A stretch of DNA of 64,000 bases from Colius striatus (lineage: Eukaryota > Chordata > Aves > Coliiformes > Coliidae): the NCBI RefSeq assembly GCF_028858725.1, contig NC_084762.1:4349374-4413373 (forward strand), written 5' to 3'. The translations under genes were made by a program, and so were the position numbers. The number at the start of each line of letters is the position of its first letter. The first letter of the stretch is position 1. Under the pieces are notes generated by a model that had not been told where the DNA came from, ran no database searches, and saw only the letters and a program-made list of their open reading frames with translations. Of this stretch, positions 51,501 through 58,500 are shown piece by piece.

Positions 51501-54500
51501 CCCCCAGCCTATGCTGCTTCATGAGGTTATTCTGCCCCATGGGCAAGGCTGGGCAGTTACATTTGTTCCACTTCATAAGGTTCTTGTCAGCCCACGTCCC
51601 CAGCTGGCTGATGTTCCTTTGAACAACAACTGCCTGGTGTATCAGCCACTGCTCCCAGCTTTGTATCATCTGCAGACTTGCCTGAGGGTGTGCTCTGCCC
51701 CATCAACAGTCATTAATTAAGGTGTTAAACAGCACTGGCCCACAGAGCTGACCTCTTGTGTACAAGACACTTTTTTACATCATTAGCAAAAACAGACACT
51801 TTCCAAGATTTTTACCTCGTTTTCTGAACGAAGGGCTGAAAATTCACTTTTTTCCAAAATGATCATGTCCTTTTTCACCCCACTAATATGGGACATGACT
51901 TGCTGAAGTGCAACTTCCTTTAAAAGAAGAAAGAAAAGCCTCAGAATGTTTCAGGGCTATAATCCTTTGTCAAGCCAACAAAAGAACATACGAAGGAGCT
52001 GTAACCATTCAAATCCATGCACTGAATTCCTCATGTACATTAAAAAGCCTTCTCAGTAATTCTGTTTCATGCTAGAAGAAGGCTGATACTAAGAAAGTAC
52101 CTGTGGCTTGCATAACCAGCTCATAGTACCTAAATCTTCAGGTACACTGCAAAACCTTGCTAAGTATATGATAAACTCAAAACAAAACTCACTAGCCAGC
52201 AGGTACACAGGGATATTTGTCTTCACCTTCAAACCTTTATGGTACAGTCATAAACAGCAACACGTGTTCCACTAGCAAGCATGCAAGGCTTTGATTGCCT
52301 TGAACCCCCACCCTTGCCTCTGATCTAACCTGCTGTACTTTGGTGACCATGTCCTTGTAGATTATATCCAGGTTGGTGTTCATAATTTTCACTAATGCAG
52401 AAACAATGACCTCTGACTGTCGAGTAGTGAACCCTGAGCAAAACAAAATGCAGCCACATTCAGAGAGAGACCTAAATCCAGACAATGTACAGAAATGCTA
52501 CTTGCTAACACTCAGCACCAATAAAATGAAAGTCAGTTATGAAAGACAAAACATATGCCTCTTGATCTAACAGAAGAAGACAACTAGTCAGTGCATCCAA
52601 GTTCCCTCACCCCCAAATTACTTTCCAGACATAGTATAACTGCTTCTGCAGTGCAACACTATTACAGCATCAGCAGCATAACTGCTGGAAACTTTCTAGA
52701 AGCATTCTGGGATGCATCAAGAAGAGTGTGGCCAGCAGGTCGAGGGAGGTTCTTCTCCCCCTCTACAGTGCCCTGGTGAGGCCTCATCTGGAGTCCTGTG
52801 TCCAGTTCTGGGCTCCTCAGCTCAAGAGGGACAGGGAAGTGCTGGAGAGAGGTCAGCTCAGGGCCACCAAGATGATCAGGGGACTGGAACATCTTTCATA
52901 CGAGGAAAGGCTGTGGGAACTGGGGCTGTTTAGTCTGGAGAAGAGGAGACTGAGGGGAGATCTTATTAACATTTATAAATATCTAAAGGGTGGGTGTCAG
53001 GAGGTTGGGGCATCCCTCTCTTCTATAGTAGATTGTAACAGGACAAGGGGTGATGGGATGAAGCTGGAACACAAAAAGTTCCACTTAAATATAAGGAAAA
53101 ACTATTTCACTGTTGAGGTGAAGGAGCCCTGGCACAGGCTGCCCAGAGGGGCTGTGGAGGCTCCTCCCTTGGAGGTCTTCAAAACCTGCCTGGACACGTT
53201 CTTATGTGACCTGATCTAGATGGACCTGCTTCTGCAGGGGGGCTAGACTAGATGATCTCTAAAGGTCCCTTCCAATCCCTACCATTCTATGATTCTAGAA
53301 AGTCACCTCCCCCATGTGGTTATTTGTATGGGCATGAACTCTCACCCTGAGAAGCACATCCTCATTTTCAGTATACCATAAACCTTCAGTACCACTGAAG
53401 ATGTGCAAAACCCAACAATCAATCAAAACCAGAACTACCTGCTCCTATTTTAGGTCTGCCAGCCTCTGAGTCCCTATTTAAAAATCCTTTTAAACTGAAG
53501 ACATTGAAAACTATTGCAAAACACTGTGCATAGGAATACTCTCAACTCTTCCACTTTTAAAAAGCAGGAGGAAAAATGATATAAACAAGACTTAATCACT
53601 ATGAAAAAAAAGAGAAAGCACTTGCAAAGGCAGGATTGTTTCCAATTAACTAGCAGTGAAGTGTTAGAAAGCACCTTAATTAATGAATACATTTTAAATT
53701 ACTACCTTGAAAACTCTGGGTTCTTACTTCCAGTTCTTAAAAATCTAATTTCTCTTTAGCATTTTTATTTACCAGTAAGCTAACAAATTATTCCACTCAA
53801 AAGTTGTATAAGCCCACTGTCTGCTTTCAGAAACAAAGCCCTACGTGTTCTCACCCAGTTGTTTGGGTTTTTTTAAACTATAAATCCATAAAACTGAAGC
53901 TGTAACATCACATGCCAAGAGGTAAGTAACAAACTCATGCAATGACTTTAAAAGCAGATACTCATTTCTAGCACATTACCGTTTTCTTCCAAGAGGCATA
54001 CCAGCGCATGAGTGTCAAAGAAAAGCTTCCTGTTTCCCAGTAAGGATATATTTCCTTTGCTTTGTAAAGAGAATGCTGCAGAGATGCTTACATCTGAAAA
54101 AGATAGACAAAGCTTAGGTTATTTTTAAAGAGAGAACATCAAATTGATATGTTTGCTTTCCAGGAGTTTCCTTACTACCTACTGGAAGTCTGTCCCAGCC
54201 AGAACCAGGACATACCCCAAATATTTTTGATTTATGACAAAATATCAGACAGCTTACTTGAAACAGAAAGTATCCCACCCACAAGCTCTATGCACAAGAG
54301 CTTGAAAACAGAATGCAACGCTGCTTCAAGGATATAACATCCTCAAAAAATCCCACCATCGGCCTTAAAATTGTTCCTTTACTATTATCTTTGGAAGCCC
54401 TGAGCACCTCAAAGCTTCGAGGGCTAAATCCCCAGACTCCTTCCATTCTTTGTTGAAGAGGTGAACGGCCATCGGCTGCCCTCCAAGACAAAAAGCGATT

Positions 54501-55208
54501 GCTTATGATTTGCCATTTACTGGTTTCGCAGTTCCACGCTGAATGCAAACCTAAGGCAGGGGGGATTCAAGGGCAGGCTGGATGGGGCTTGGAGCAACCC
54601 GGTCTGGTGGCAGGAGACCCTGCCCATGCCAGGGGGTTGGAAGGAGATGAGCATTAAGTTTCCTTCCAACGCAAGGGAGTCGCATTAACTTTGTGGAGTC
54701 TCCTTCCTCGGAGGTCTTCAAGACCCGTCTGGACACGTTCCTGTGTGACCTGATTTAGGCGGGACCTGCTTGTGCAGGGGGGTTGGGCCGGATGGTCTCT
54801 AAAGGCCCCTTCCAAGCCCACCATTCTACGAACCAGCGGACAGAGGGAGCGCAACATGAGGCAAACGTCGTGGGGTGGAACTCCCTGTCCCCAAACACCT
54901 TACGAAACACACTTCAAAAGGCTTGAAGCCTGCCCGTTCCCCTCCCTCCCCCCGCCGCAGCTCTCACCGCGCTGCCCCCAGCGCCGGTCCCTCACGCCGC
55001 CGCCGCCGCGCCTTCCCGTGGCCTCACCGCCCCGCGCTGCGGTCGGGCGCTGCCAGTCACCGAGGCAGCGACGCGCGGGCGGCGGCGCGCGGCCGTCACG
55101 TGACGCGGCGGGCGCACCGGCCGGGAGGGAAACGTCGGCGCCCCGCGGCCGTAGCAGCAGCAGCAGCGCCCGCCTCCCGCCGCTCACAGCCGCCTGTCCC
55201 CTGGCCAT
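42535..55208 (-). CDS. MCUR1: MCUR1 / CCDC90A, mitochondrial calcium uniporter regulator 1, complete nine-exon coding sequence
   Basis: The coding exons, 5' to 3' on the minus strand, are 54968-55208, 53980-54093, 52330-52433, 51816-51917, 50255-50296, 47692-47763, 45006-45059, 43842-43956 and 42535-42590. They total 900 nt, giving 299 residues and a stop, with all junctions in phase and all introns GT-AG. Residues 1-80 are Arg/Ala/Gly-rich and look like a mitochondrial presequence. FFDTHALVCLLEENGF (about 105-120) begins the conserved CCDC90/DUF1640 region. A coiled coil covers about 140-275, and a single C-terminal transmembrane helix with FTCLTVALGFYRLWI ends the protein. From family knowledge, it is an inner-mitochondrial-membrane protein that promotes calcium uptake through the uniporter, and a role in respiratory-chain assembly has also been proposed. 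The human protein is about 359 residues as I recall, so the bird N-terminus is shorter. The paralogue CCDC90B is less likely given the HAQQDRALTQTDRKI and SIFTCL segments and the RANBP9 neighbour. Confidence 0.96.
43842..43956 (-). CDS. MCUR1: MCUR1 coding exon 8
   Basis: 115 nt. It enters in phase 0 and leaves one base into a Gly codon. The acceptor is GGTTTTTAG|CATGCA and the donor is TTGGCAG|GTAAGG. It encodes HAQQDRALTQTDRKIDTEVA, then a stretch ending MLESHKLDNIKYLAG, the end of the coiled coil just before the membrane helix. Confidence 0.97.
45006..45059 (-). CDS. MCUR1: MCUR1 coding exon 7
   Basis: 54 nt, phase 0 on both sides. The acceptor is CCCTTGTAG|TACTCC behind a T-rich tract, and the donor is GAATTG|GTAAGA. 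It encodes YSLNERKLLEMRTEIVEL. Confidence 0.95.
46018..46037. repeat. Short perfect palindrome in MCUR1 intron 6
   Basis: CACATCACA and TGTGATGTG form a 9-bp inverted repeat with a 2-bp centre (AC). It may be chance; no known factor site or RNA role is assigned. Confidence 0.5.
46622..46865 (-). repeat. CR1 LINE 3' end fragment in MCUR1 intron 6
   Basis: 'aatcatggaatggtaggagt' followed by 'gatcatccagtccaaccccc', 'caggtcacacaggaacgtgt' and 'gagaaggagcctccacaccc' is the reverse of the CR1 3' region. It is about 240 bp, with ORF2 C-terminal remnants. It lies in the same orientation as MCUR1. Confidence 0.94.
47692..47763 (-). CDS. MCUR1: MCUR1 coding exon 6
   Basis: 72 nt, phase 0 on both sides. 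The acceptor is CCCATTAG|GATGAA with a long polypyrimidine tract, and the donor is GAATTG|GTAAGT. It encodes 24 residues beginning DEITKVRADNKL and ending LEKSRVKEL. Confidence 0.95.
48645..48885 (-). repeat. CR1 LINE internal (ORF2 C-terminal) fragment in MCUR1 intron 5
   Basis: On the minus strand it encodes ORF2 C-terminal motifs (such as FSLEKRRLRRDL) in the 48625-48822 frame and related pieces in the 48702-48884 frame, showing a frameshift. The plus strand shows 'tcctcttctccaggctgaac' and 'gcctcaccagggcccagcac'. The 3' tail is missing, so the fragment was probably cut by a later deletion. Confidence 0.9.
50255..50296 (-). CDS. MCUR1: MCUR1 coding exon 5 (14-residue micro-exon)
   Basis: 42 nt, phase 0 on both sides. 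The acceptor is CTCTCCCAG|AAAATA and the donor is CTCATG|GTAAGA. It encodes KIKLELQQIKKQLM, exactly two coiled-coil heptads. It is far too short to be found as an open frame. Confidence 0.94.
50469..50560 (-). repeat. CR1 LINE 3' end fragment, older subtype, in MCUR1 intron 4
   Basis: 'cacagaatcacttaggttgg' then 'aaaagacc', 'ccactaaacgacatccccag' and 'gtgccacatctacgtgtctt' matches the CR1 subtype whose 3' end reads 'cacagaatcatttaggttgg'. It differs from the 'gaatggtagggg' copies. Confidence 0.85.
50915..51765 (-). repeat. Old CR1 LINE fragment (about 850 bp) in MCUR1 intron 4
   Basis: In plus orientation the order is 'gttgctcagggc'-like, 'gtccagttgggttttgagta', 'cttatgtttaaattcaattc', 'gagccttctcctgtctaggc', 'aagtggacccagtactccag', 'ctttgtatcatctgcagact' and 'taaggtgttaaacagcactg'. 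This is the antisense 3' half of a CR1-type element running back into ORF2. It is diverged and has no intact frame. It ends about 50 bp from MCUR1 exon 4. Confidence 0.85.
51816..51917 (-). CDS. MCUR1: MCUR1 coding exon 4
   Basis: 102 nt, phase 0 on both sides. The acceptor is CTTTTAAAG|GAAGTT and the donor is AACGAG|GTAAAA. It encodes 34 coiled-coil residues including EVALQQVMSHISGVKKDM and ILEKSEFSALRSENE. Confidence 0.96.
52330..52433 (-). CDS. MCUR1: MCUR1 coding exon 3
   Basis: 104 nt. The acceptor is TTGCTCAG|GGTTC and the donor is CAGCAG|GTTAGA. It encodes FTTRQSEVIVSALVKI, then a stretch with NLDIIYKDMVTKVQQ. It enters with two bases of the Gly codon begun in exon 2 and leaves in phase 0. 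Confidence 0.96.
52699..53297 (+). repeat. CR1 LINE 3' fragment with open ORF2 C-terminus, in MCUR1 intron 2
   Basis: The plus strand is open from about 52701 to the stop at 53217-53219 and encodes the CR1 ORF2 C-terminal domain (SREVLLPLYSALVRPHLE, LGLFSLEKRRLRGDL, IRKNYFTVEVKEPWHRLP, LEVFKTCLDTFLCDL). A complete 3' tail follows, 'ggactggatgatctctaaag'-like, ending 'accattctatgattctag' at about 53297. No frameshift is seen, which suggests a fairly recent insertion. It is antisense to MCUR1 and 5'-truncated, so it is inactive. Confidence 0.95.
53980..54093 (-). CDS. MCUR1: MCUR1 coding exon 2
   Basis: 114 nt. The acceptor is TTTTTCAG|ATGTAAG and the donor is GAAAACG|GTAATG. Read with two bases completing the first codon, it encodes 37 residues ending NRKLFFDTHALVCLLEEN, the family signature. 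The other two frames hit stops. Confidence 0.95.
54563..54674 (+). repeat. CR1 LINE 3' tail in MCUR1 intron 1, first of two
   Basis: 'gattcaagggcaggctggat' then 'gcttggagcaacccggtctg' and 'tgcccatgccagggggttgg' match the CR1 subtype ending 'aggctggatggggctttgagcaacctggtctag'. It is about 110 bp and 5'-truncated. Confidence 0.85.
54691..54832 (+). repeat. CR1 LINE 3' tail in MCUR1 intron 1, second of two
   Basis: 'ttggaggtcttcaagacc'-like sequence, 'cgtctggacacgttcctgtg', 'gggccggatggtctctaaag' and 'ccttccaagcccaccattct' form a typical CR1 3' end of the same type as the 53.2 and 58.1 kb copies. It ends about 135 bp from the exon 1 donor. Its CpG-richer sequence reflects the neighbouring island. 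Confidence 0.92.
54968..55208 (-). CDS. MCUR1: MCUR1 coding exon 1 (mitochondrial presequence)
   Basis: 241 nt: 80 codons plus one base. The start ATG at 55206-55208 sits in a near-perfect Kozak context (GCGGCCATGGCC). The donor is CAGCGCG|GTGAGAGC, which leaves one G that pairs with AT of exon 2 to make Asp. The product starts MARGQ, then has an RR and a run of five Leu, no acidic residue before about position 25, and later LGDWQRP, comparable to the human N-terminus. This fits a mitochondrial targeting sequence. Exon 1 is the least conserved part of the family, so the start is slightly less certain than the other exons. Confidence 0.88.
55095..55104. promoter_or_regulatory. GTCACGTGAC palindromic E-box
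   Basis: A perfect 10-bp palindrome inside MCUR1 exon 1. It equals the optimal site for bHLH-ZIP factors of the USF and TFEB/MITF families (the CLEAR-type core). Binding is an inference from sequence only. Confidence 0.6.
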
Positions 55209-55328
55209 GGCCGCGGGGCCCGGTCCCGGCTGAAGGGAGAGAGAGAGAGGGGAGGCGGGGGAAGAGGCAAACCGGCGCTGCTGCTAGGACGCCATCGTTC
55301 CGCCGCGGCGGCTCGCTTCCGCCTCCGG

Positions 55329-55347
55329 CACGTGGGCGGGCCACGTG
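55329..55347. promoter_or_regulatory. Paired CACGTG E-boxes around a GC box
   Basis: CACGTG at 55329-55334 and again at 55342-55347, with GGGCGGG at 55334-55340 between them. They lie about 120-140 bp upstream of the MCUR1 start codon, the expected promoter-proximal position. Confidence 0.6.
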
Positions 55348-55559
55348 AGCGACGGCCGTTGATTCTACGGTTCACGATGCGGCGGCCGGTAGAAGAGCTG
55401 CGAGGCGGCGCGTTCACTGTAGTGAAGGCAAAGCTCCGTCAGGGTGCTTGAGGGGGGAAGCTCGGCCTGGTGCTGCGGGGCCGGCACGCTCCCGTCCCGC
55501 CTCTCCCCGCTGAATCCCGTCCTCACACACCTTGGGCAAAGAAAGATGTTTTGTAGAGA

Positions 55560-58500
55560 GAAGCGCGTTTCTGACAAACCTCGTCACCCCGCGCCCAGGC
55601 TGAGATTTTGGGTTTTGACGTTATAAAGGGAGCTTTAGTCGTTAAAGATTTGCTGAGGAAAGGTACGCAAGGGCCTCACAGAACTCCCCAACTCCTTCCA
55701 CATCTTCCTCCCGCTGCACATCTTCCCTTAAATAGGGATTGCAAAGGTCTGGCCTTGGACAAAAAGCTTGGAGGTTTTGAGATCTCCTTACAGAGGCCAC
55801 CACTGGAGCCCCTTTCTGTTACCAAAAGTCACGGCTCTATGAAACCCAACACAGTTCCCTACCCAGTCACGTCGCTAATGCAGGTGATACTGCTGTAACA
55901 CAGGTATTGTCACTTTCAGTCAAGAAGCATTTCTTTCACTGTTCCCCATACTGTAAACACAGCTGAGAAACCTCACTGTCTCTCCCATGGCCACTTTTAT
56001 GTCTGGAGGTTGCCCCCTCCCTTCCCCAGAGGATTGTGGAAAGACTGGTGGCTGGGACCTTGGGGTATATGAACCACAGACTGCATTCAGGGGGATTATT
56101 TTGCTCCTGGGCTTTGCAGGAGTTAGGACTCTGCTGGTCCTTTAGTTAATGGCAGCTTTGGAGCTGTCTAAGCTATTTGGGTAGAAGGACCTGAGGTAAG
56201 AGCTTCAGAGCTGTTTGAGGTTAAGCACCGTAGTTAGTAGAAAGTATAGGGGTTTTTTTTCTTTAAGTCATCAATTTTGTCTGAAGTGTTCAGAAGAGGT
56301 AAGATGGTTTAACACTATATCTTTTTTTCTCTTCTAGGTGCATTGCATGTTCCTGGTTTCTTTTTGAAGATGGAGCCTTGTTGTCTTTCACTATTTTTGC
56401 TGTTGGGTGAGTTGCTGATGTTACTTTTTTCAATAGGTTTGATAATGAGATGGGCTTTGGCGAGACTTGAAGGTTGATGTGAGTGTTTAGAGAGTTCAAG
56501 ATCTTGCAAAGCACAGAGCCCCAGATTTGCTGGGGTCTCTGATGTGCTCCTAAGGAAAGATGAAGGTCAGGGGCTTGTTTGCTTCCTTGTTTTTAATTGT
56601 TCTGGGTGAGTATAGATGTTTAATAGAGAAAAGTGTATATCAGGCAAAGCTTAATATTTTATAAGAAGACTGAGACTTTGTGTTTTCAGGTCATGAGCTG
56701 AGTAAGGAATTTGTAGAATTAAGCAGCTTGGTGGATCTGAGAGTCTGGAAGCTTAATTATTAAATAGTTACTGTAATCATTAGTGTGGGTAATGTTTGCT
56801 GTGCTTGTAGTTCTGGTGAAAAAAAACCCAGGTGTACTTTTCCCTGCTCTGTTTCAAGGACCTGTAAGGCTGCAGTGAGAGGGAAGAAAATTTGCCAAAA
56901 TCAATCAGGCAAAAAATTTGTGTTGCAATCTTGTTTAAGAAAACATACACAGCCAACCAGGTGTCTTTTCCTGTAACCCCTGTGTGTTGTTGTTTATCAT
57001 GACATTAACCAATCTTGACTGTAGTTGCACTTCAGGAAATTGCTTACCTTGTCTTAACTCTGACCTGGCTCCTAGCAGCTTCCAGCAGCTGCCCTTAGTA
57101 CATATATACTAGAGGCTGGCTCTGGACCCAAGGCTTTGTGGTTGACAATTATTAGTATCTTGCAGGATTTGGTTAAGTGTAACATGTTGTTTAATCCAGA
57201 TGATTGATTCTTTTGTTTTCCTCTATGGAATGATGCAAATTCTGGAGGTAAAAGAAAAATCTCTTTTGTGTAATACTCCAGAGGAATTGTAGGCTGACCA
57301 AGCTGGTTACAGTGATATTTTCTGGACAGCTGTAAGGTTTCAGTTCTGAAGCAGTGAATTTAACAACTGTTCAAGTAATACTAAACTCACAATTTAAGTA
57401 ACATTAAGTTAAGAGAATATTAGACCAGGAGCTTTGCCATACTTTTCTTCCAATGTTGAAGAAAATACTTATACTCGTTTGCTTGTTTTAAAAACAATCA
57501 AGAAGAAACAAAGTATCTCACTGAACCAAGTCATATGCTCTTATTTTTTTCCTATTATAGAAGGAATATATAATCCTTACATCGGGGATTGTTATTGGAA
57601 AAAGATTGGATGGTTTAGTGTCCTGCTACATTAACTTGTCTGGTATTTGTGTAAACCACCTGCAAAGCAAAACTTGTGTCGCTAGGTGGCGATCTTGGCT
57701 TGTGCATGCTTTTCCTTTTTCCTTCCTGTATGTAATGCTCCTGAATATTATGTCTACAAAGGTTAAAAAGTCTTAATATTGAAAGACTTAGGGCAGAACG
57801 AAACTGCTATTCCTAATCTCTTTCCCCTCAACTTTACTTACAATGTCTGATACTCAAGGCATTTATTATTTAGGACATCTTTTTTTTTTCTGTTGTAGCT
57901 AGCAACAGGACATTGGGTGATGGGATAAAGCTGGAACACAAGAAGTTCCATTCAAACGTAAGAAAAAACTATTTCACTGAGGTGATGGAGCCCTGGCACA
58001 GGCTGCCCAGAGGGGTTGTGGAGGCTCCTTCCTTGGAGGTCTTCAAGACCCACCTGGACATGTTCCTATGTGACCTGATCTAGGTGGACCTGCTTCTGCA
58101 GGGGGGTTGGACTGGATGATCTCTAAAGGTCCCTTCCAACCCCTACCATTCTATGACTGGTAGCATGTTTAACATTGTGCTATATATGTGCATAACATGC
58201 ATATTTCTAACAGTCAACCTAAAAACTACAGGAGCAGATGAGAGAAATCCAGAGACTGAACACTTCAATTAATCTTTACATAATTAATAGAGGAAATGGT
58301 TACAGGCTTTTTCTCTTTAATTAAAGGAATAGATCAGTAGTGTATGTGTGTGTTTGGGAATCCAGGGCAAAACCTTTTGTCAGGTGACAGGTTGTAAGCA
58401 AACAGTAGAGGTGGGATTGAGCATAAAAACTGGTACAGAAGGAGTCCTTGAGCCTTTACTTCTATTTAACTTGCTACAGTGGGTCCTTTCTCTAGTACAT

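Larger units (their letters stand above)
42591..54967 (-). other. MCUR1 introns 1 to 8
   Basis: The introns are 54094-54967, 52434-53979, 51918-52329, 50297-51815, 47764-50254, 45060-47691, 43957-45005 and 42591-43841. All are GT-AG. CR1 fragments are in introns 1, 2, 4, 5 and 6. I see no other gene, RNA or conserved extra exon in them; most of the sequence is AT-rich and unremarkable. Confidence 0.88.
54940..55560. promoter_or_regulatory. CpG island and promoter region of MCUR1
   Basis: About 600 bp of CpG- and GC-rich DNA covers MCUR1 exon 1, the 5' UTR and the upstream promoter. It holds a GC box (GGGCGGG, 55334-55340) between two CACGTG E-boxes and a further E-box in exon 1. No TATA box is evident. 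Such islands often fire in both directions, so a divergent rightward transcript is possible, but no coding exon supports one. Confidence 0.82.

Noticed and set aside
52373..52570. Plus-strand frame over MCUR1 exon 3
   Set aside because: Antisense shadow of a conserved exon.
54772..55348. Plus-strand frames of 153 and 157 codons over MCUR1 exon 1
   Set aside because: GC-rich shadows antisense to MCUR1 exon 1; Arg/Pro/Ala-rich with no domain.
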